Numbered from the stretch's first letter, positions 41,587-52,964 are shown. The stretch is 64,000 nt of DNA from Debaryomyces hansenii CBS767 (GCF_000006445.2 NC_006045.2:1426001-1490000); one strand, 5' to 3'. Numbers and translations are program-made. Notes: generated by a model from the sequence alone, not told the origin.

Positions 41587-42639
41587 CTAATTATCATCAT
41601 CTTCTGTCTTAGGATCGCCTATACCATCCTCATAGATAGCGAATACACACTCACTTTCGGGTAAACAAGGACTGTCGTAGATCTTACAAATTCTCTGTTC
41701 TGCTCTGCCCTTTTTGAATGACAATCTTGTGGTGGAACTGTGGGCAATAATGTTACCACCAATAGGTTTTTTAGGGTCAGGGTTGAACATAGCGCTAGCA
41801 CCATCAACCTGTGCCACCACTTGGTTCGTTATTACGACAGCTATTCCAAATTCATCTGCCAATCTCTGCAAAGTTCTCATATACTTGGCTACATGCGTCT
41901 GTCTGGCCGACAATTCAGCACGTCCTGAATAATCCGTTCTGTAGAGAGACATGATTGAGTCTACGATCAAGCATGAGAACCGGGATTCAGACATCATCTG
42001 TGCTGCATGGTTCAATAATTGGAATTGGTGCTCAGCATTGTATGCCCTCGCATATGCAACGTTATCTAAGCAATCTTCCGGATTCAACCCATATCTCTGA
42101 GCAATCGACACCAAACGAACGGGTCTAAATGTTCCTTCTGTATCAATGTACAAACATTTACCTTCGCCACCCCCCATGTCGATCGGTAACTGGCATGTAA
42201 CCGCCAAAGTATGACATAACTGTGATTTTCCGGTTCTAAACTCCCCAAACACCTCAGTAATAGATCCTGTCTCTATTCCGCCTCCCAATAACGTGTCCAA
42301 TTGCTTGGACCCAGTTGTTATACATATAAGTTCGGATCTTCTGCTGTGAAACTCTGATGCAGTGGTGAAACCTAAGGGCACCACTTTGGCGGCCTCAAGA
42401 GAGATTTTGTCGGCCTTGGCCTCTGATATCCCCTTTACCAACAATAACGCCTTCTTAGGGGTATATGCGATACTTTCAATCGTATGGTATCCTTCAGCCT
42501 TCAACTTTCTGATATCGCCCGATGTGATCCCATTGCCTTCGAGCTGCTCGATTAATAATGGTCCACTGAGGCCATCTTCTTCGTCGCCCATAGATGCCTC
42601 ATGTTCATTCGTTTGTGCTCCTTCTGTCTCTGTCATCAT
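41587..42639 (-). CDS. RAD51: Rad51 recombinase
   Basis: Rad51 forms filaments on single-stranded DNA and catalyses strand exchange in homologous recombination. The 350-residue protein has an acidic N-terminus and the N-terminal helix-hairpin-helix domain (about 28-90, [20 protein letters not shown]). The RecA core has Walker A GEFRTGKS (132-139) and Walker B ([20 protein letters not shown]). The C-terminus ([37 protein letters not shown]) is Rad51- rather than Dmc1-like. It lacks the long N-terminal extension of the Saccharomyces protein. GGCGCG elements lie 65-100 bp upstream. Confidence 0.95.
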   Translation of the reverse strand: MMTETEGAQTNEHEASMGDEEDGLSGPLLIEQLEGNGITSGDIRKLKAEGYHTIESIAYTPKKALLLVKGISEAKADKISLEAAKVVPLGFTTASEFHSRRSELICITTGSKQLDTLLGGGIETGSITEVFGEFRTGKSQLCHTLAVTCQLPIDMGGGEGKCLYIDTEGTFRPVRLVSIAQRYGLNPEDCLDNVAYARAYNAEHQFQLLNHAAQMMSESRFSCLIVDSIMSLYRTDYSGRAELSARQTHVAKYMRTLQRLADEFGIAVVITNQVVAQVDGASAMFNPDPKKPIGGNIIAHSSTTRLSFKKGRAEQRICKIYDSPCLPESECVFAIYEDGIGDPKTEDDDN

Positions 42640-44343
42640 TTATATGTTAATAACGTATATATGGTAATATATCTAGATAGACTTAAGATAGTATGATTAG
42701 TATGGCGCGTTAAGTCAAAATAAACAAAAAAAAAAGGCGCGAGGCAAGAGTCGTGTCGAGATAAAATCATCTCTGATGACAAATGGGTTAACTATCTTCT
42801 AGCTGGTCAAAGGTATTAGCAGCACCATATGGTATATATAGTTATATTCTGTCAACCTGGCAAACGACTCGACATGATTAACGTAGAAGGCAATTGTACT
42901 CTGCTAATACAAAAGAAGACTCGTGACAACTCCAATAGACATTAAATCTAGTAGTGCCCGGGTCTAGCTGTCCATCCTATCTGGTCGCTTATTTAACCTA
43001 TAAATCTCTAGCTCTAATGCCTTTATTATAAACGCCACATCTCATAAACTATTCCGTCTCATGCACTGATCCATATGTCTAAACCCTATTAGTGCTTCTC
43101 AGACACACCAATTCCACTATCTGGTGGATGGCCGTCCTGCAGACAAATACCACGTCTTCTCTAATATCATCATATTCCAATCGCTACGGGTATCATATCA
43201 ACTACACGGTATTTGATTTCTCCAGACGCGCACCCCCTGATACGTCCTCAAACATACATCGATAGACCAATATATGACTAACGCCCTGCTATGCAGCGAA
43301 CACGTTCAGGTCCAATCTGCCTTTGGTATATCCCAACAGCGATTGGCAACCAGTTGCAAATATCGTGGCCGACGCTCACCTCAACAACCACACCCCACAT
43401 ACACTACCTGTCTACCCTGTCAGACATGTTCCCCATTAGCCGTGGATACCGATGTAAGGTCTCTTATGTCTCCAGCGATCGGCGATACATTCTCCTGGCC
43501 ATAACAAACCGGTTATAATATCCCCTGTTGTTGCAACAAACCTTATCGTACCATACTTGCGTAACAATTTCATCGTCTATTTGGTACGCACCCTTACTCC
43601 TTGCCGAGAACCCAATGATATGTTTACACTTACGAAAACCTTAAAAGCTCTGGCACTCCCCTCACTGGAAGTAGATCGTACTCATGTCTATCACCATGTA
43701 AATAACAGGATATCCATACGGAAAAAAACCCCATTTCTTTCGCGCCCTTTACAATAGTCAACTTTATCGTCGTCATATTCAAGTGGAACCTCTGTCCCTG
43801 TTCGTCGCTTGCTGGTGAATGCGATTGTTCCATCGCATTGTGCTTCGCTGGCGGCTGTTTACATTTTATCCCGATGCGGTCCTTTGACGATGCGAATCTA
43901 AATATGAATGCGGTCGTGTGGGCCCCACATTGTAAACAAAAACCATTTTGCAAAATCAAAACACATTGTCAGGTGCAGTCAAACTGAATGCTCCGGTTCA
44001 GAAATACATATCATTTGGGGTCTTTCTGATAGTTTTCTACGTAACAAACATCAACTTGTCCAGAAAGATCGTAGAAGATACAACTTCAACCATACGCTTC
44101 ACCGTTGACACGTAGCTAACACTTTGCGCTCACAACACGAACGAGCGACCGATTAGATATATTGCAAACGCTACGAGAACAATTTATTTATTTTTGACAC
44201 TAGAGATTTTACAGCGACAGCGGGAAAGATACAACATACATACAAGGTCGAAACAAGAACCTAACCAACCCAGCTATTGAACTAGACGACTACACTTTAT
44301 AGCGCTACAACTAAGAGAAGATATATCACAAATAAACAAATAA
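42640..44343. other. Long gene-free interval upstream of KIN4
   Basis: This 1.7-kb divergent region between RAD51 and KIN4 has no convincing gene. Composition is unusual: parts are C-rich on the plus strand (43381-43440 is 30 of 60 G+C by count), unlike the AT-rich spacers elsewhere. Open frames of 66-109 codons at 43274-44108 on both strands have no recognisable domains. It could be a long 5' leader of KIN4 or a non-coding RNA. Confidence 0.5.
42704..42742. promoter_or_regulatory. Two GGCGCG (MCB/E2F-like) motifs upstream of RAD51
   Basis: GGCGCGT (42704-42710) and GGCGCGA (42736-42742) sit 65-100 bp upstream of the RAD51 ATG next to an A-rich tract. RAD51 is a known G1/S gene in yeasts. 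These are near-matches, not perfect ACGCGT. Confidence 0.4.
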
Positions 44344-47283
44344 ATGTCGTCACAAGTAGTGACGAACCTGGAAGAGACCACGAACCAGCACAAAGCTATC
44401 AACAACCCTAATGTGGTCAAGAGAATACATCGAGAGGTGAGATTTGGGCTGTATATTTTGGGCTCAACTTTGGGAGAAGGTGAGTTTGGGAAGGTAAAAC
44501 TCGGCTGGCGTAAAGATGGGAAGCATCCGAGCCAGGTAGCTATTAAGTTGATCAAACGAGACACCATAATGAAGGATTCTGAGAGTGAGATTAAGATTCA
44601 CCGTGAAATTAATTCGTTGAAGATGTTGAACCATCCCAATATCGTGAACCTCGTTGAGGTCATGAAGAGTGGGAAGTATATTGGTATAGTATTAGAATAT
44701 GCGTCGGGCGGTGAGTTATTCGACTACATATTACAACACAAATACTTGAAGGAAAACGTCGCCAAAAAGCTCTTCGCCCAGTTGGTGAGTGGAGTCGATT
44801 ACATGCATTCAAAGGGGTTGATTCACAGAGATTTGAAGTTGGAGAATTTGCTCTTGGACAAGCATAAGAACGTGATTATTTCGGATTTTGGTTTTGTCAA
44901 CTCGTACAATAAGGACAAAAACGATTTGATGAAGACTTCGTGTGGGTCTCCATGTTATGCCGCCCCTGAATTGGTATTGACACAAGCTCCGTATGAAGGA
45001 AGAAAGGTCGATACCTGGTCATTAGGGGTTATCTTGTACGCCATGTTGGCAGGATATTTACCCTTTGATGATGATCCCGAGAACGAGGACGGTTCGGACA
45101 TTGTAAGATTGTACCATTACATCTGCAAAACACCCTTGACATTCCCAGAATACATTTCTCCTTTAGCAAGAGACTTGCTCAGAAAGATAATTGTTCCCGA
45201 TCCAAAGAAGAGAATAACTATTAAGAATATCAAAAACCATCCGTGGTTGACTCCATATGTCAACTTGTTATCTGTGACCCAACCAGAATGGGACAAAGTA
45301 CACAAGGATAACAAGACTGTTAATCCAAAGTCAGCGGCTACTGCTAATAATAGTTACACCAACCTTATACACTCCAATACTAATAAGAGGTTCTCGATGA
45401 TCAATGAAAAGACTAACAGTTCTTCATTGATGATGCCAGCGGGCAGATCATATTCATCTACAAATGTAGTAAATCAGTTATACTCGAATCCTTCAGCTCC
45501 AACTACTTCATCATCATTAGCTAATGCCGTGGCATTATCCAAACCAAAGGATCCTGCTTCCGACAGATCGAGAACTCCATCTCCAACTAAGCAATTACCT
45601 AACGGTAATAATTACAGTTCTACCAATTACCAACGAGGCCACGCTAAGTCCACTTCTATATCAAATCCTTATTCTTCTGCAAGTAATGCATTGAAAGCAA
45701 TGGTCACTGAAAACGATAGCAAGAGGAATTCTTTGGTATCTTTGGATTCAACCACTTCGTCTATGATTTCGCTAACATCCTCCACTAAACCTGCTCAACA
45801 TAACCATTTACCAAGTCCTCACTTACCGAGATCTACAACTTACACAGGATCTGCCATTTCTACAATTGCTGAGAGTCCATCCAAGCCAAGCCCAGCTACG
45901 CATCTAGCCGTGGATAATGAATCTAATGTAACACATCACAACACTGCATCTAGCAGTAACATTACTAATTTGAAACCTAATAGTTCATCAAGAGAATCAG
46001 CAAAGTTACCTCATGCTAATAAGAAACCAAGGCCAACATCTTATCATCCGTCATCAATGTCTGCATCATTAATGAGTAGTAACGGTTCATCTTTACAAGA
46101 TTACATTAAAATTCCAACGCCTCTTTTACCAATACCCCAGTTATTGTCCACTTCCCCAACCAAGGCATCACCGAGTTCTGAAACCTCCAGCCCAGTATTC
46201 ACTGACACTAACAACTCAAGTCCCACCATGAGGTCTAATGCATCTATAAATTCCAGAAGAAATTCTGTCGTTACTCATGTCCACGTTAATGGCGTTTTGA
46301 CAAGCGAAAGTAATGCAAATCATAATGAAAATAAAAGAAATTCTGTTCTAAGTTATTTGGAAGATAAAATGGATGCATTAGAATTAACAGAGCTGCACAG
46401 TCCACTGAAATCAAATAAACCAGGTTTCACAGACAATGCATCGGATACAAATATCACCCCTCAAATAAATCAACTGCCTATGTTTGACGGACAAACGGAA
46501 TCACCAATCATTCATACTAGTAAGGCCGAGGAAAGCCAAGTGAAGGATCAATCTGAAGAAGGCAATAAAATAGAGACGGACGAACATCCTTTTGTAAATG
46601 TCGCCAACCAAGTGGATGAAAACAAAGTTGTAGATTTGGCATTAGAAAAAGAATCAATTTCTGAAGCACCAGAGGAACCAAACGTATCACACTCACAAGA
46701 TCGTACCAACCAACAGGAAAACATAACACTGGAATTTGAAGAACCAAAATATACGCTTGAAGCACAACCTGCTGAACCTGTATCCCAAACATTTAAAGAT
46801 GAACCAGTGGTTTCTTTAGACGAGCAATTAATTAAAAGGGACCATGTTAACATTATCGATGAACAGGAAAAAGAAAATCTTGACAGAAAAACAACAAATA
46901 CCAAAAAGGAGACCTCAAGAGAAATAAATAAATCTTCTGCAAAAGAGATAAAGGACAATAAGAAGCGTAATAGATTCAGTTTGCTATCGTTCTATAGCAA
47001 TTATAATGGATCGTCATCTTCAAATGTTGTTTTGCAGCAAGCTCCTACTAGTAATGTTTCTCATAGCGGTAAGAGAATTTTGGAACCATCATTGGAACAA
47101 AACGTTCCAACACAACCTCAGGACCAGAAACGGAACGTCTCTAATTCGTCTGGTAAATCATCAACTTCCAAAAAATCAAATAATAGTGGTACCGCTCATA
47201 TTTCTTCTAATAATGGGAAAGAAGCCAGTGCCGCAAGAAAGGTCATGGACTTTTTCAAAAGAAGAAGTGTTAAGATTGGTTAA
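44344..47283 (+). CDS. KIN4: Kin4-type Ser/Thr protein kinase
   Basis: Kin4 keeps the mitotic exit network off when the spindle is misplaced. The 979-residue protein has an N-terminal kinase domain (about 33-303): P-loop GSTLGEGEFGKV, Lys68 in VAIK, catalytic HRDLKLEN (161-168), DFG (181-183), and activation loop MKTSCGSPCYAAPE with Thr198 at the site phosphorylated by Elm1 in yeast Kin4. TLGEGEFGKVKLGW and WSLGVILYAMLAGYLPFDDD follow the Kin4/Frk1 pattern. The rest is a long Ser/Asn-rich regulatory tail, ending in a conserved basic helix (ASAARKVMDFFKRRSVKIG) that probably contacts membrane or spindle pole. It has an unusually long upstream gene-free region. Confidence 0.87.
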   Translation: MSSQVVTNLEETTNQHKAINNPNVVKRIHREVRFGLYILGSTLGEGEFGKVKLGWRKDGKHPSQVAIKLIKRDTIMKDSESEIKIHREINSLKMLNHPNIVNLVEVMKSGKYIGIVLEYASGGELFDYILQHKYLKENVAKKLFAQLVSGVDYMHSKGLIHRDLKLENLLLDKHKNVIISDFGFVNSYNKDKNDLMKTSCGSPCYAAPELVLTQAPYEGRKVDTWSLGVILYAMLAGYLPFDDDPENEDGSDIVRLYHYICKTPLTFPEYISPLARDLLRKIIVPDPKKRITIKNIKNHPWLTPYVNLLSVTQPEWDKVHKDNKTVNPKSAATANNSYTNLIHSNTNKRFSMINEKTNSSSLMMPAGRSYSSTNVVNQLYSNPSAPTTSSSLANAVALSKPKDPASDRSRTPSPTKQLPNGNNYSSTNYQRGHAKSTSISNPYSSASNALKAMVTENDSKRNSLVSLDSTTSSMISLTSSTKPAQHNHLPSPHLPRSTTYTGSAISTIAESPSKPSPATHLAVDNESNVTHHNTASSSNITNLKPNSSSRESAKLPHANKKPRPTSYHPSSMSASLMSSNGSSLQDYIKIPTPLLPIPQLLSTSPTKASPSSETSSPVFTDTNNSSPTMRSNASINSRRNSVVTHVHVNGVLTSESNANHNENKRNSVLSYLEDKMDALELTELHSPLKSNKPGFTDNASDTNITPQINQLPMFDGQTESPIIHTSKAEESQVKDQSEEGNKIETDEHPFVNVANQVDENKVVDLALEKESISEAPEEPNVSHSQDRTNQQENITLEFEEPKYTLEAQPAEPVSQTFKDEPVVSLDEQLIKRDHVNIIDEQEKENLDRKTTNTKKETSREINKSSAKEIKDNKKRNRFSLLSFYSNYNGSSSSNVVLQQAPTSNVSHSGKRILEPSLEQNVPTQPQDQKRNVSNSSGKSSTSKKSNNSGTAHISSNNGKEASAARKVMDFFKRRSVKIG

Positions 47284-47652
47284 TTTAATTTCATACCTTA
47301 GAATGAATTATTCAATGCATCAGCATTCTTAGTTATTTTACGGCAATCATAGGTATCAAAGTTGTTATTCTGATACAAATGTTACAACCATTATTGCAGT
47401 ATATATTTTTCTGATTTAATTTAGATCATACATGTTTCTTTTATGATTGTTGTGTGTTAAAAGGTTTCATCAATCTTTAATTTTCTTATTATAGTGCATT
47501 TAATGAATTTTTAAGTCTTTACCGGAAGCTATTTTTGATCTGATAGTTACTTTTTGTGTCATAATAAAAATATAAAGGTTCATTTTTTTTCACATAGATT
47601 TTTGATTTAGAGTTCCTTAGATAGATTGTAAATACTTGAATACTTTTGTGAT
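47284..47652. other. Intergenic interval between KIN4 and FAP1
   Basis: These 369 bp of T-rich spacer hold the KIN4 terminator region and FAP1 promoter of co-oriented genes. Nothing else is seen. Confidence 0.6.
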
Positions 47653-50625
47653 ATGGAAGAAAAAGTAACGTCTCAAGAGCTGCTGTCTCGAGTAACACCA
47701 GAACTTGATGAAGAAAGGAATATATTAAATTCTGTATCCAATGGGGTCAGTCTGCAAAATATTCATACGCAGCAAAATGCCTCAGATGGATTGGAGTCAC
47801 TAGAAGAAGATACAGATGACCTCGATTACACGTCGTCGTCAGATGAATATGAGCTTGAAGAAAATGATGAGTCGTTATCCACAACTATAATGCATGAGAT
47901 TCAAGAGGGAACATACACATGCTTGGTATGCATATCTGAAATAGATCCCTTCTCAAAAGTCTGGTCTTGTGATAACTGCTATCGTGTATACGACTTAGAG
48001 TGTATTAAGGATTGGGCAATTAGAGGGTCATCAAAAGATCAGTCGAGAAAAACTTGGAAGTGTCCTTCTTGTAATGTGGAAACGAAGAAAATACCTAAGA
48101 AGTTTTCTTGCTGGTGTGGAAAATCTAACAACCCGGCACCAAATCCTTTAAATCCTTTCAGTTGTGGTAACCCGTGCAACGAGCCATATGCTAATTGTAT
48201 TCACAATTGTAGTTCTGTTTGCCACCCAGGCAAACATCCAGTTTGTGGTGCAATCGGACCGGTTATGAAATGTAAGTGTGGTAAGTTCGAAAGACAATTA
48301 CCGTGCTTAATTACTCCTTATGAGCATAGTTGGAGATGTGAATCTCCTTGTGATACTGTCGTATGTAATTTGGGCCATAAGTGTGCAATTGGTGAATGTC
48401 ATCTGGGTTTCTGTGGCCAATGTCAAGAAATTCTTAAAGCAAAATGTTACTGTGGCAAAGAAGAAATGGATATCAAATGTTATAACCGTGCTCCAATGAA
48501 CTGTACCACACTATCAGGAGATATGAGCTGGATTGGTGAAAGCAATTGTTCTAATTTAACAACTGTTTATTACGATTGTGCTATTCATTTTGAAGAGATT
48601 GAATGTCAACCGTTACCTACAACTACCAAAGTATGTGATTTTTCACCATCTAATATCAATACCTGTTATTGTGGAAAAACAATTGTAGATTCCTCGAGAA
48701 GAACAAAATGTACCGATCCAGTCCCAGAATGTGACTCAGTATGTGGCAAGACACTTAAATGTGGCTGTAAGTGTTTGTTAAAATGTCATTCGGGTGAATG
48801 TATTTGCTACAATATTATAGAGGAAAAATGCTCATGTGAAAACTATTCCTATTTAGTTCCATGTCAATTTCTCCAACAAGGTTACAAACCAAAATGTAAT
48901 CATAAGTGTCCCGTTTTGCTAAACTGCCGGAAACATGTTCATAAGGAAGTGTGCTGTCCTTATGAACAAACTGCTCTTAAACGTGAAAGAGTTAAGAAGA
49001 AGGCTATTAGAAATAGAGTTCGTTCAAATTTTAATAATGATGAAGAATTAATGACGATGGAGCCAATACATATTTGCACACGTACATGTAATAGGTTGAA
49101 GCTGTGCGGAGAGCATTATTGTGAAGCTTTATGCCATAGTGGAACTTGTGGAGTATGCTTGGAGTCATCAAATGAGGATCTAGTTTGTCACTGTGGTAGA
49201 ACTGTAATTCCTGCCCCAGTTCGATGCGGCACCAAAATAACTTGTCATTATCAATGTGTAAGAGAAAAAGAATGTGGACATAGCCCTGAGCCACATGAGT
49301 GTCATGATGATATTGTTGGCTGCCCAAAATGTACTAAATTAGTGTCGAAGGAATGTGAATGTGGTACGAAGAGTGATATTCCAAATATCTTGTGCTCTCA
49401 GAAAAACGTCTCTTGTGGTACAGTTTGTAAGGTTCTGAAGAATTGTGGTCATCCATGTATGAGGGTATGTTCTAGTGATTGTACAAAGAGAAATACGCAT
49501 GCTTCATCAACGTTATGCCAATCAGCCTGCCGTAAGAGAAGAAATATATGTCCTCATTATTGTCATTTAAAATGCCATTATAATAAAACTGGAAAATCGT
49601 CTAGATGCGATGCGACGGTTTGTTCTGATCCTGTTACAATATCATGCGCATGTGGACGCATAGTGAGATCAGTTCCATGTGGCAGTTCTTTGGACGAGGA
49701 TACAAAAATAGGCACTATTTTAGAATGTGACGAAGAATGTGAGAAAAAGAAGAAAGATATTGAATTGAGAGAAGCATTGGATTTATCAGATGACGAGTTA
49801 TCACTCTTGTCGGATATACCTTATCTGGAAAATTTAATGAACGTATATGAAAGACAAACAACTTGGTGTGCTCGCATCGAAAGTACCTTACGGGATTTTA
49901 TCGTAGGTTATCAAAATAACAATTCTGAAATTGAAGGTGCACTAGCATTTGATAAAAGGTTACGCCAGTTTCCACCTATGACAACCCCTCAAAGAGCGTT
50001 TATAGAAGATCTAGCTTCTAGCTACAAATTATATACGGAGCAGCAGGATTCAGGATCAAACCAATCCATATTTGTTGTTATAACAGAATCAACCGAATTA
50101 CCAGAACTCACGATAAGTAAGGCAGTTTTACATAAACAGGAAATTTTATTGGAGGCATCAAAAGCTGATAGATTAAAGCAAAAGGATATAGATGATGCTC
50201 TATTCAATGCTTTAATAATTCAAGATGTATTTTTTGGAATTGTTAAAGATGAATTAGATAAGGAATTGAATAGCGTGGTTGATTCATTCAGGATAGAAGA
50301 TCCTACTTTACAGTGGATGAAAGAATCAACATATGTATTTTATTCGAAAAGCAATTTCCAAACTATAGATATAAAGGGTGAAAATGATTTGTATTTATTG
50401 ATGAAGTCATTCCGCAAAGTTTTAAGAGAAAAATCTTTAGCTTTTGATTGTAAATTATGTTTACTTGATGACACAGCTAACTATATTCTAAAAATTGACG
50501 AAAAAAATTCACATGCGCCGAGAGTGGATGATGAATCCATTATATCAGAAATATCAATGAACGGCCAAAACAATCGATTTAATTTATTAGGTGAATCGGA
50601 ACCTGAAGAATCTAAAGAAGCATAA
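47653..50625 (+). CDS. FAP1: NFX1-family cysteine-rich protein (Fap1)
   Basis: The 990-residue protein has an acidic N-terminus and a RING/PHD-like C4HC3 finger (about 93-135: CLVCISEIDPFSKVWSCDNC, then WKCPSC). A long array of NFX1-type zinc fingers (about 150-690) repeats Cys-His patterns such as NCIHNCSSVCHPGKHPVC. An R3H-like region near 740-810 and a C-terminal alpha/beta segment follow. This is the NFX1/STC1 family; Saccharomyces Fap1 binds the FKBP12 prolyl isomerase Fpr1 and confers rapamycin resistance when overexpressed. Codon 251 (48403-48405) is CTG at a CHSG-type finger position, supporting CUG=Ser. It is convergent with UTP23. Confidence 0.9.
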   Translation: MEEKVTSQELLSRVTPELDEERNILNSVSNGVSLQNIHTQQNASDGLESLEEDTDDLDYTSSSDEYELEENDESLSTTIMHEIQEGTYTCLVCISEIDPFSKVWSCDNCYRVYDLECIKDWAIRGSSKDQSRKTWKCPSCNVETKKIPKKFSCWCGKSNNPAPNPLNPFSCGNPCNEPYANCIHNCSSVCHPGKHPVCGAIGPVMKCKCGKFERQLPCLITPYEHSWRCESPCDTVVCNLGHKCAIGECHLGFCGQCQEILKAKCYCGKEEMDIKCYNRAPMNCTTLSGDMSWIGESNCSNLTTVYYDCAIHFEEIECQPLPTTTKVCDFSPSNINTCYCGKTIVDSSRRTKCTDPVPECDSVCGKTLKCGCKCLLKCHSGECICYNIIEEKCSCENYSYLVPCQFLQQGYKPKCNHKCPVLLNCRKHVHKEVCCPYEQTALKRERVKKKAIRNRVRSNFNNDEELMTMEPIHICTRTCNRLKLCGEHYCEALCHSGTCGVCLESSNEDLVCHCGRTVIPAPVRCGTKITCHYQCVREKECGHSPEPHECHDDIVGCPKCTKLVSKECECGTKSDIPNILCSQKNVSCGTVCKVLKNCGHPCMRVCSSDCTKRNTHASSTLCQSACRKRRNICPHYCHLKCHYNKTGKSSRCDATVCSDPVTISCACGRIVRSVPCGSSLDEDTKIGTILECDEECEKKKKDIELREALDLSDDELSLLSDIPYLENLMNVYERQTTWCARIESTLRDFIVGYQNNNSEIEGALAFDKRLRQFPPMTTPQRAFIEDLASSYKLYTEQQDSGSNQSIFVVITESTELPELTISKAVLHKQEILLEASKADRLKQKDIDDALFNALIIQDVFFGIVKDELDKELNSVVDSFRIEDPTLQWMKESTYVFYSKSNFQTIDIKGENDLYLLMKSFRKVLREKSLAFDCKLCLLDDTANYILKIDEKNSHAPRVDDESIISEISMNGQNNRFNLLGESEPEESKEA

Positions 50626-50712
50626 CTACATAAAAATAAAATTTGTATTTGTATTTATATTTGTATTTTAATGAAATTGTATGATACAGTAATTTAATGA
50701 CGATGTATTAGC

Positions 50713-51528
50713 CTATTCTTGGGTGACTTTATCAGATTCAGATGAATTTGAAGAGTTGGCATTAGGCTCCTCTGAAACTGCAGTTCTTTCAGAAGAACTC
50801 TTATGTTTTCTTCTTCTTTTTGTTTTTGGCTCCAAATTATCTTTGCTATCTTGGTTGGACTTAGTGTCTGTATTGGTAGCTTTCTTTTTCTTCATGCTAA
50901 GAGGATTTGGTTCTTTTGGCCCCTTTCTTTTTTTCGTAGGTGCACCTTCTGTTCCTTCTATTCCTTCAGTTTTAAGCTTTTCGTGCTTATCAACTTTCCC
51001 AACTTTCAGATCGTTCAAGCCACCAGTTAACTTTTTACGTTCAACAGAATTAGAATAGGTTGTAGTGGCCTCAGACATAGGTTCCATGACCATTACAGAT
51101 CTATTCATATAAATCAAGGGTACACCAGGAACCCTGCTCAATTTGTTTCTCAACAGCTTATCTTGTGTAGCTACTAAGTACCTATGCTTATTCTCGCCAT
51201 TAATATCGACTATAGATCTAATACATTCTGATGATGGGATAGGATTGGAAGGTGGATGGTTACAACGTCTTCTTTCAAACAGCTTAGCAATACTAATCGC
51301 ATCTTGATTATTTGTCTTATACAATGCCTCAATCGAACATTGCGTTATCATTGGTTTTGTTTCCCCTTGTATGGTACGGTTCAATCCCTTAGCAATATCA
51401 AAGGATGCCTTTTCACAATTCAAAATTATTTCATCGTCAACGATAGTTTGAAAAGGTTCTCTGAATTTGAAAGTATGTAAGTATACATTCATCTGTTTCT
51501 TGTAAGCCTTAGCTCTCTTTTGTCTCAT
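50713..51528 (-). CDS. UTP23: Utp23, SSU-processome PIN-fold protein
   Basis: Utp23 is a nucleolar factor that helps release snR30 and is needed for early 18S rRNA processing. The 271-residue protein begins MRQKRAKAYKKQMNVYLHTF, the family N-terminus. A PIN-like domain follows (about 20-160: REPFQTIVDDEIILNC, TQCSIEALYK, HRYLVATQDKLLRNKLSRVP), with a small Cys/His cluster (RRRCNHPPSN). The tail is Lys/Ser-rich with several nuclear-localisation-like runs. PAC and RRPE-like motifs lie 65-80 bp upstream. The PIN fold in this family has lost most nuclease residues, so a non-enzymatic role is expected. Confidence 0.93.
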   Translation of the reverse strand: MRQKRAKAYKKQMNVYLHTFKFREPFQTIVDDEIILNCEKASFDIAKGLNRTIQGETKPMITQCSIEALYKTNNQDAISIAKLFERRRCNHPPSNPIPSSECIRSIVDINGENKHRYLVATQDKLLRNKLSRVPGVPLIYMNRSVMVMEPMSEATTTYSNSVERKKLTGGLNDLKVGKVDKHEKLKTEGIEGTEGAPTKKRKGPKEPNPLSMKKKKATNTDTKSNQDSKDNLEPKTKRRRKHKSSSERTAVSEEPNANSSNSSESDKVTQE

Positions 51529-51592
51529 TGAATAGTATTTACAGTCTCTTCTGTATCGAATTGGTGATATCTTGTAAGATCTCTTCTGCCAT

Positions 51593-51609
51593 AATTTTTC
51601 AGAGATGAG
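51593..51609 (-). promoter_or_regulatory. RRPE-like and PAC-core motifs upstream of UTP23
   Basis: AATTTTTC (51593-51600; GAAAAATT on the coding strand) and GATGAG (51604-51609) lie 65-80 bp upstream of the UTP23 ATG at 51528. Confidence 0.45.
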
Positions 51610-52305
51610 TATATTTCGCGACGACGCTCAAAACCGAGAAACATTTATCAAATAAGAAGCTTGAACTTAGCATATAGAAGCTTGTGTTAATACATTTGAA
51701 AAATGAAAAGAGATGATTAGTATTAGTGGCATTAGTGTCATGTTAGCAATAATAGAGCTGGTCTCGGAAATACGTAAGAGTAATATTATAAGAAAATAAG
51801 TAAAACGGTAGATTCCTCTTAGAGGGTGTGAGGCATCAGACGAGTTTACCTTTTGTTAAGTGAGCTTAATCCCGTCTTATTAGACAATACTCTACTCTCG
51901 TGAAATTGTGATAATTAATTATCGCATCATGTGGGTCAACTAAGAGGATTTCCGCCTTGGGTCTGTCACGAAAGAAATGATTGATTTGGGTGACTACTGA
52001 CATAGGAAAAAATCCCTCTGGGATGGTGTGTTAATGCAAACATGGAATAGAATGGGGATCAGAAATAGAGAAATTTAACACGAAAACCCATAACGAACAA
52101 TCACCCAATCACAAGATTTGGGATGTCATTTTGCAATTTAGATTGCTGATGCCACTGATGACAGACATGAGTTATCTAGGGAAGTCGTAGAATCGGTAGC
52201 CAAACCCGCAATATACCTACCTGCATTGTAGTCCACATTTGATTGCAGACAATTATAACAAGAAGCTATTGTTCTCAATCGCGAGAAATGAAATTGCTAT
52301 TTGGT

Positions 52306-52964
52306 GATAATCGTTCAATGAATTCATCATATATTCACAAACTCGTCTTTGGATTAATATCAGCTCTTGATTGACTAAGATATAACATATATGACTCAAG
52401 AAACTATTTTAATTTGAACTTCACGAACTCCAAGCTTGGATGCTATAATTTTTACTTTCCCGTTTTTAAGAATATATCCGATATGCGCAGTTATGCATAA
52501 TCGCATTTATATACTATCAAACAATTGCAGTATTAAGAGCCTTATTCTCCTTTGTCTTTGTAAGTATCACCTTAGTGACGAACACCGTGTCCTAAATATA
52601 ACCTTATCTCCTTCAAATTATAGTTGATAGAAAGAAGTGGAGCCGTTCAGTAAATAAACCTGGTATCATCTTATTAGTTACACCTAGCATTGAACGGCCC
52701 TTATCGCGTCACCGGTCCATATCTCTTATCACGTATTCTATGATACAGAGAATGGTTGGCAACATTGATAGTGTATATTGCTGATGGATAGTAATATGCT
52801 TCGAATAATTCGTATGCTATGATTCGATTATAATGCAAACTGACACCGCGCATTGCATACATTTGGTGCCGTACATAAAAGGCCCAGGAATCAAAAAGTT
52901 GAATCCTTTATCCGGCCGACGATAATCACACCCATAGCTGAATTCGGAAATTTCTTCTTGATAA
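52306..52964. promoter_or_regulatory. GATA-factor motif cluster upstream of the oligopeptide transporter
   Basis: GATAA or TTATC occurs at 52306, 52604, 52701, 52726, 52921 and 52960. GATA activators such as Gln3/Gat1 use paired GATAAG-type sites to induce peptide transporters during nitrogen limitation. Several are only GATAA cores, so the count overstates true sites. Confidence 0.4.

Noticed and set aside
43274..44108. Open frames of 66-109 codons upstream of KIN4
   Set aside because: They overlap one another on both strands and lack recognisable motifs or codon bias.
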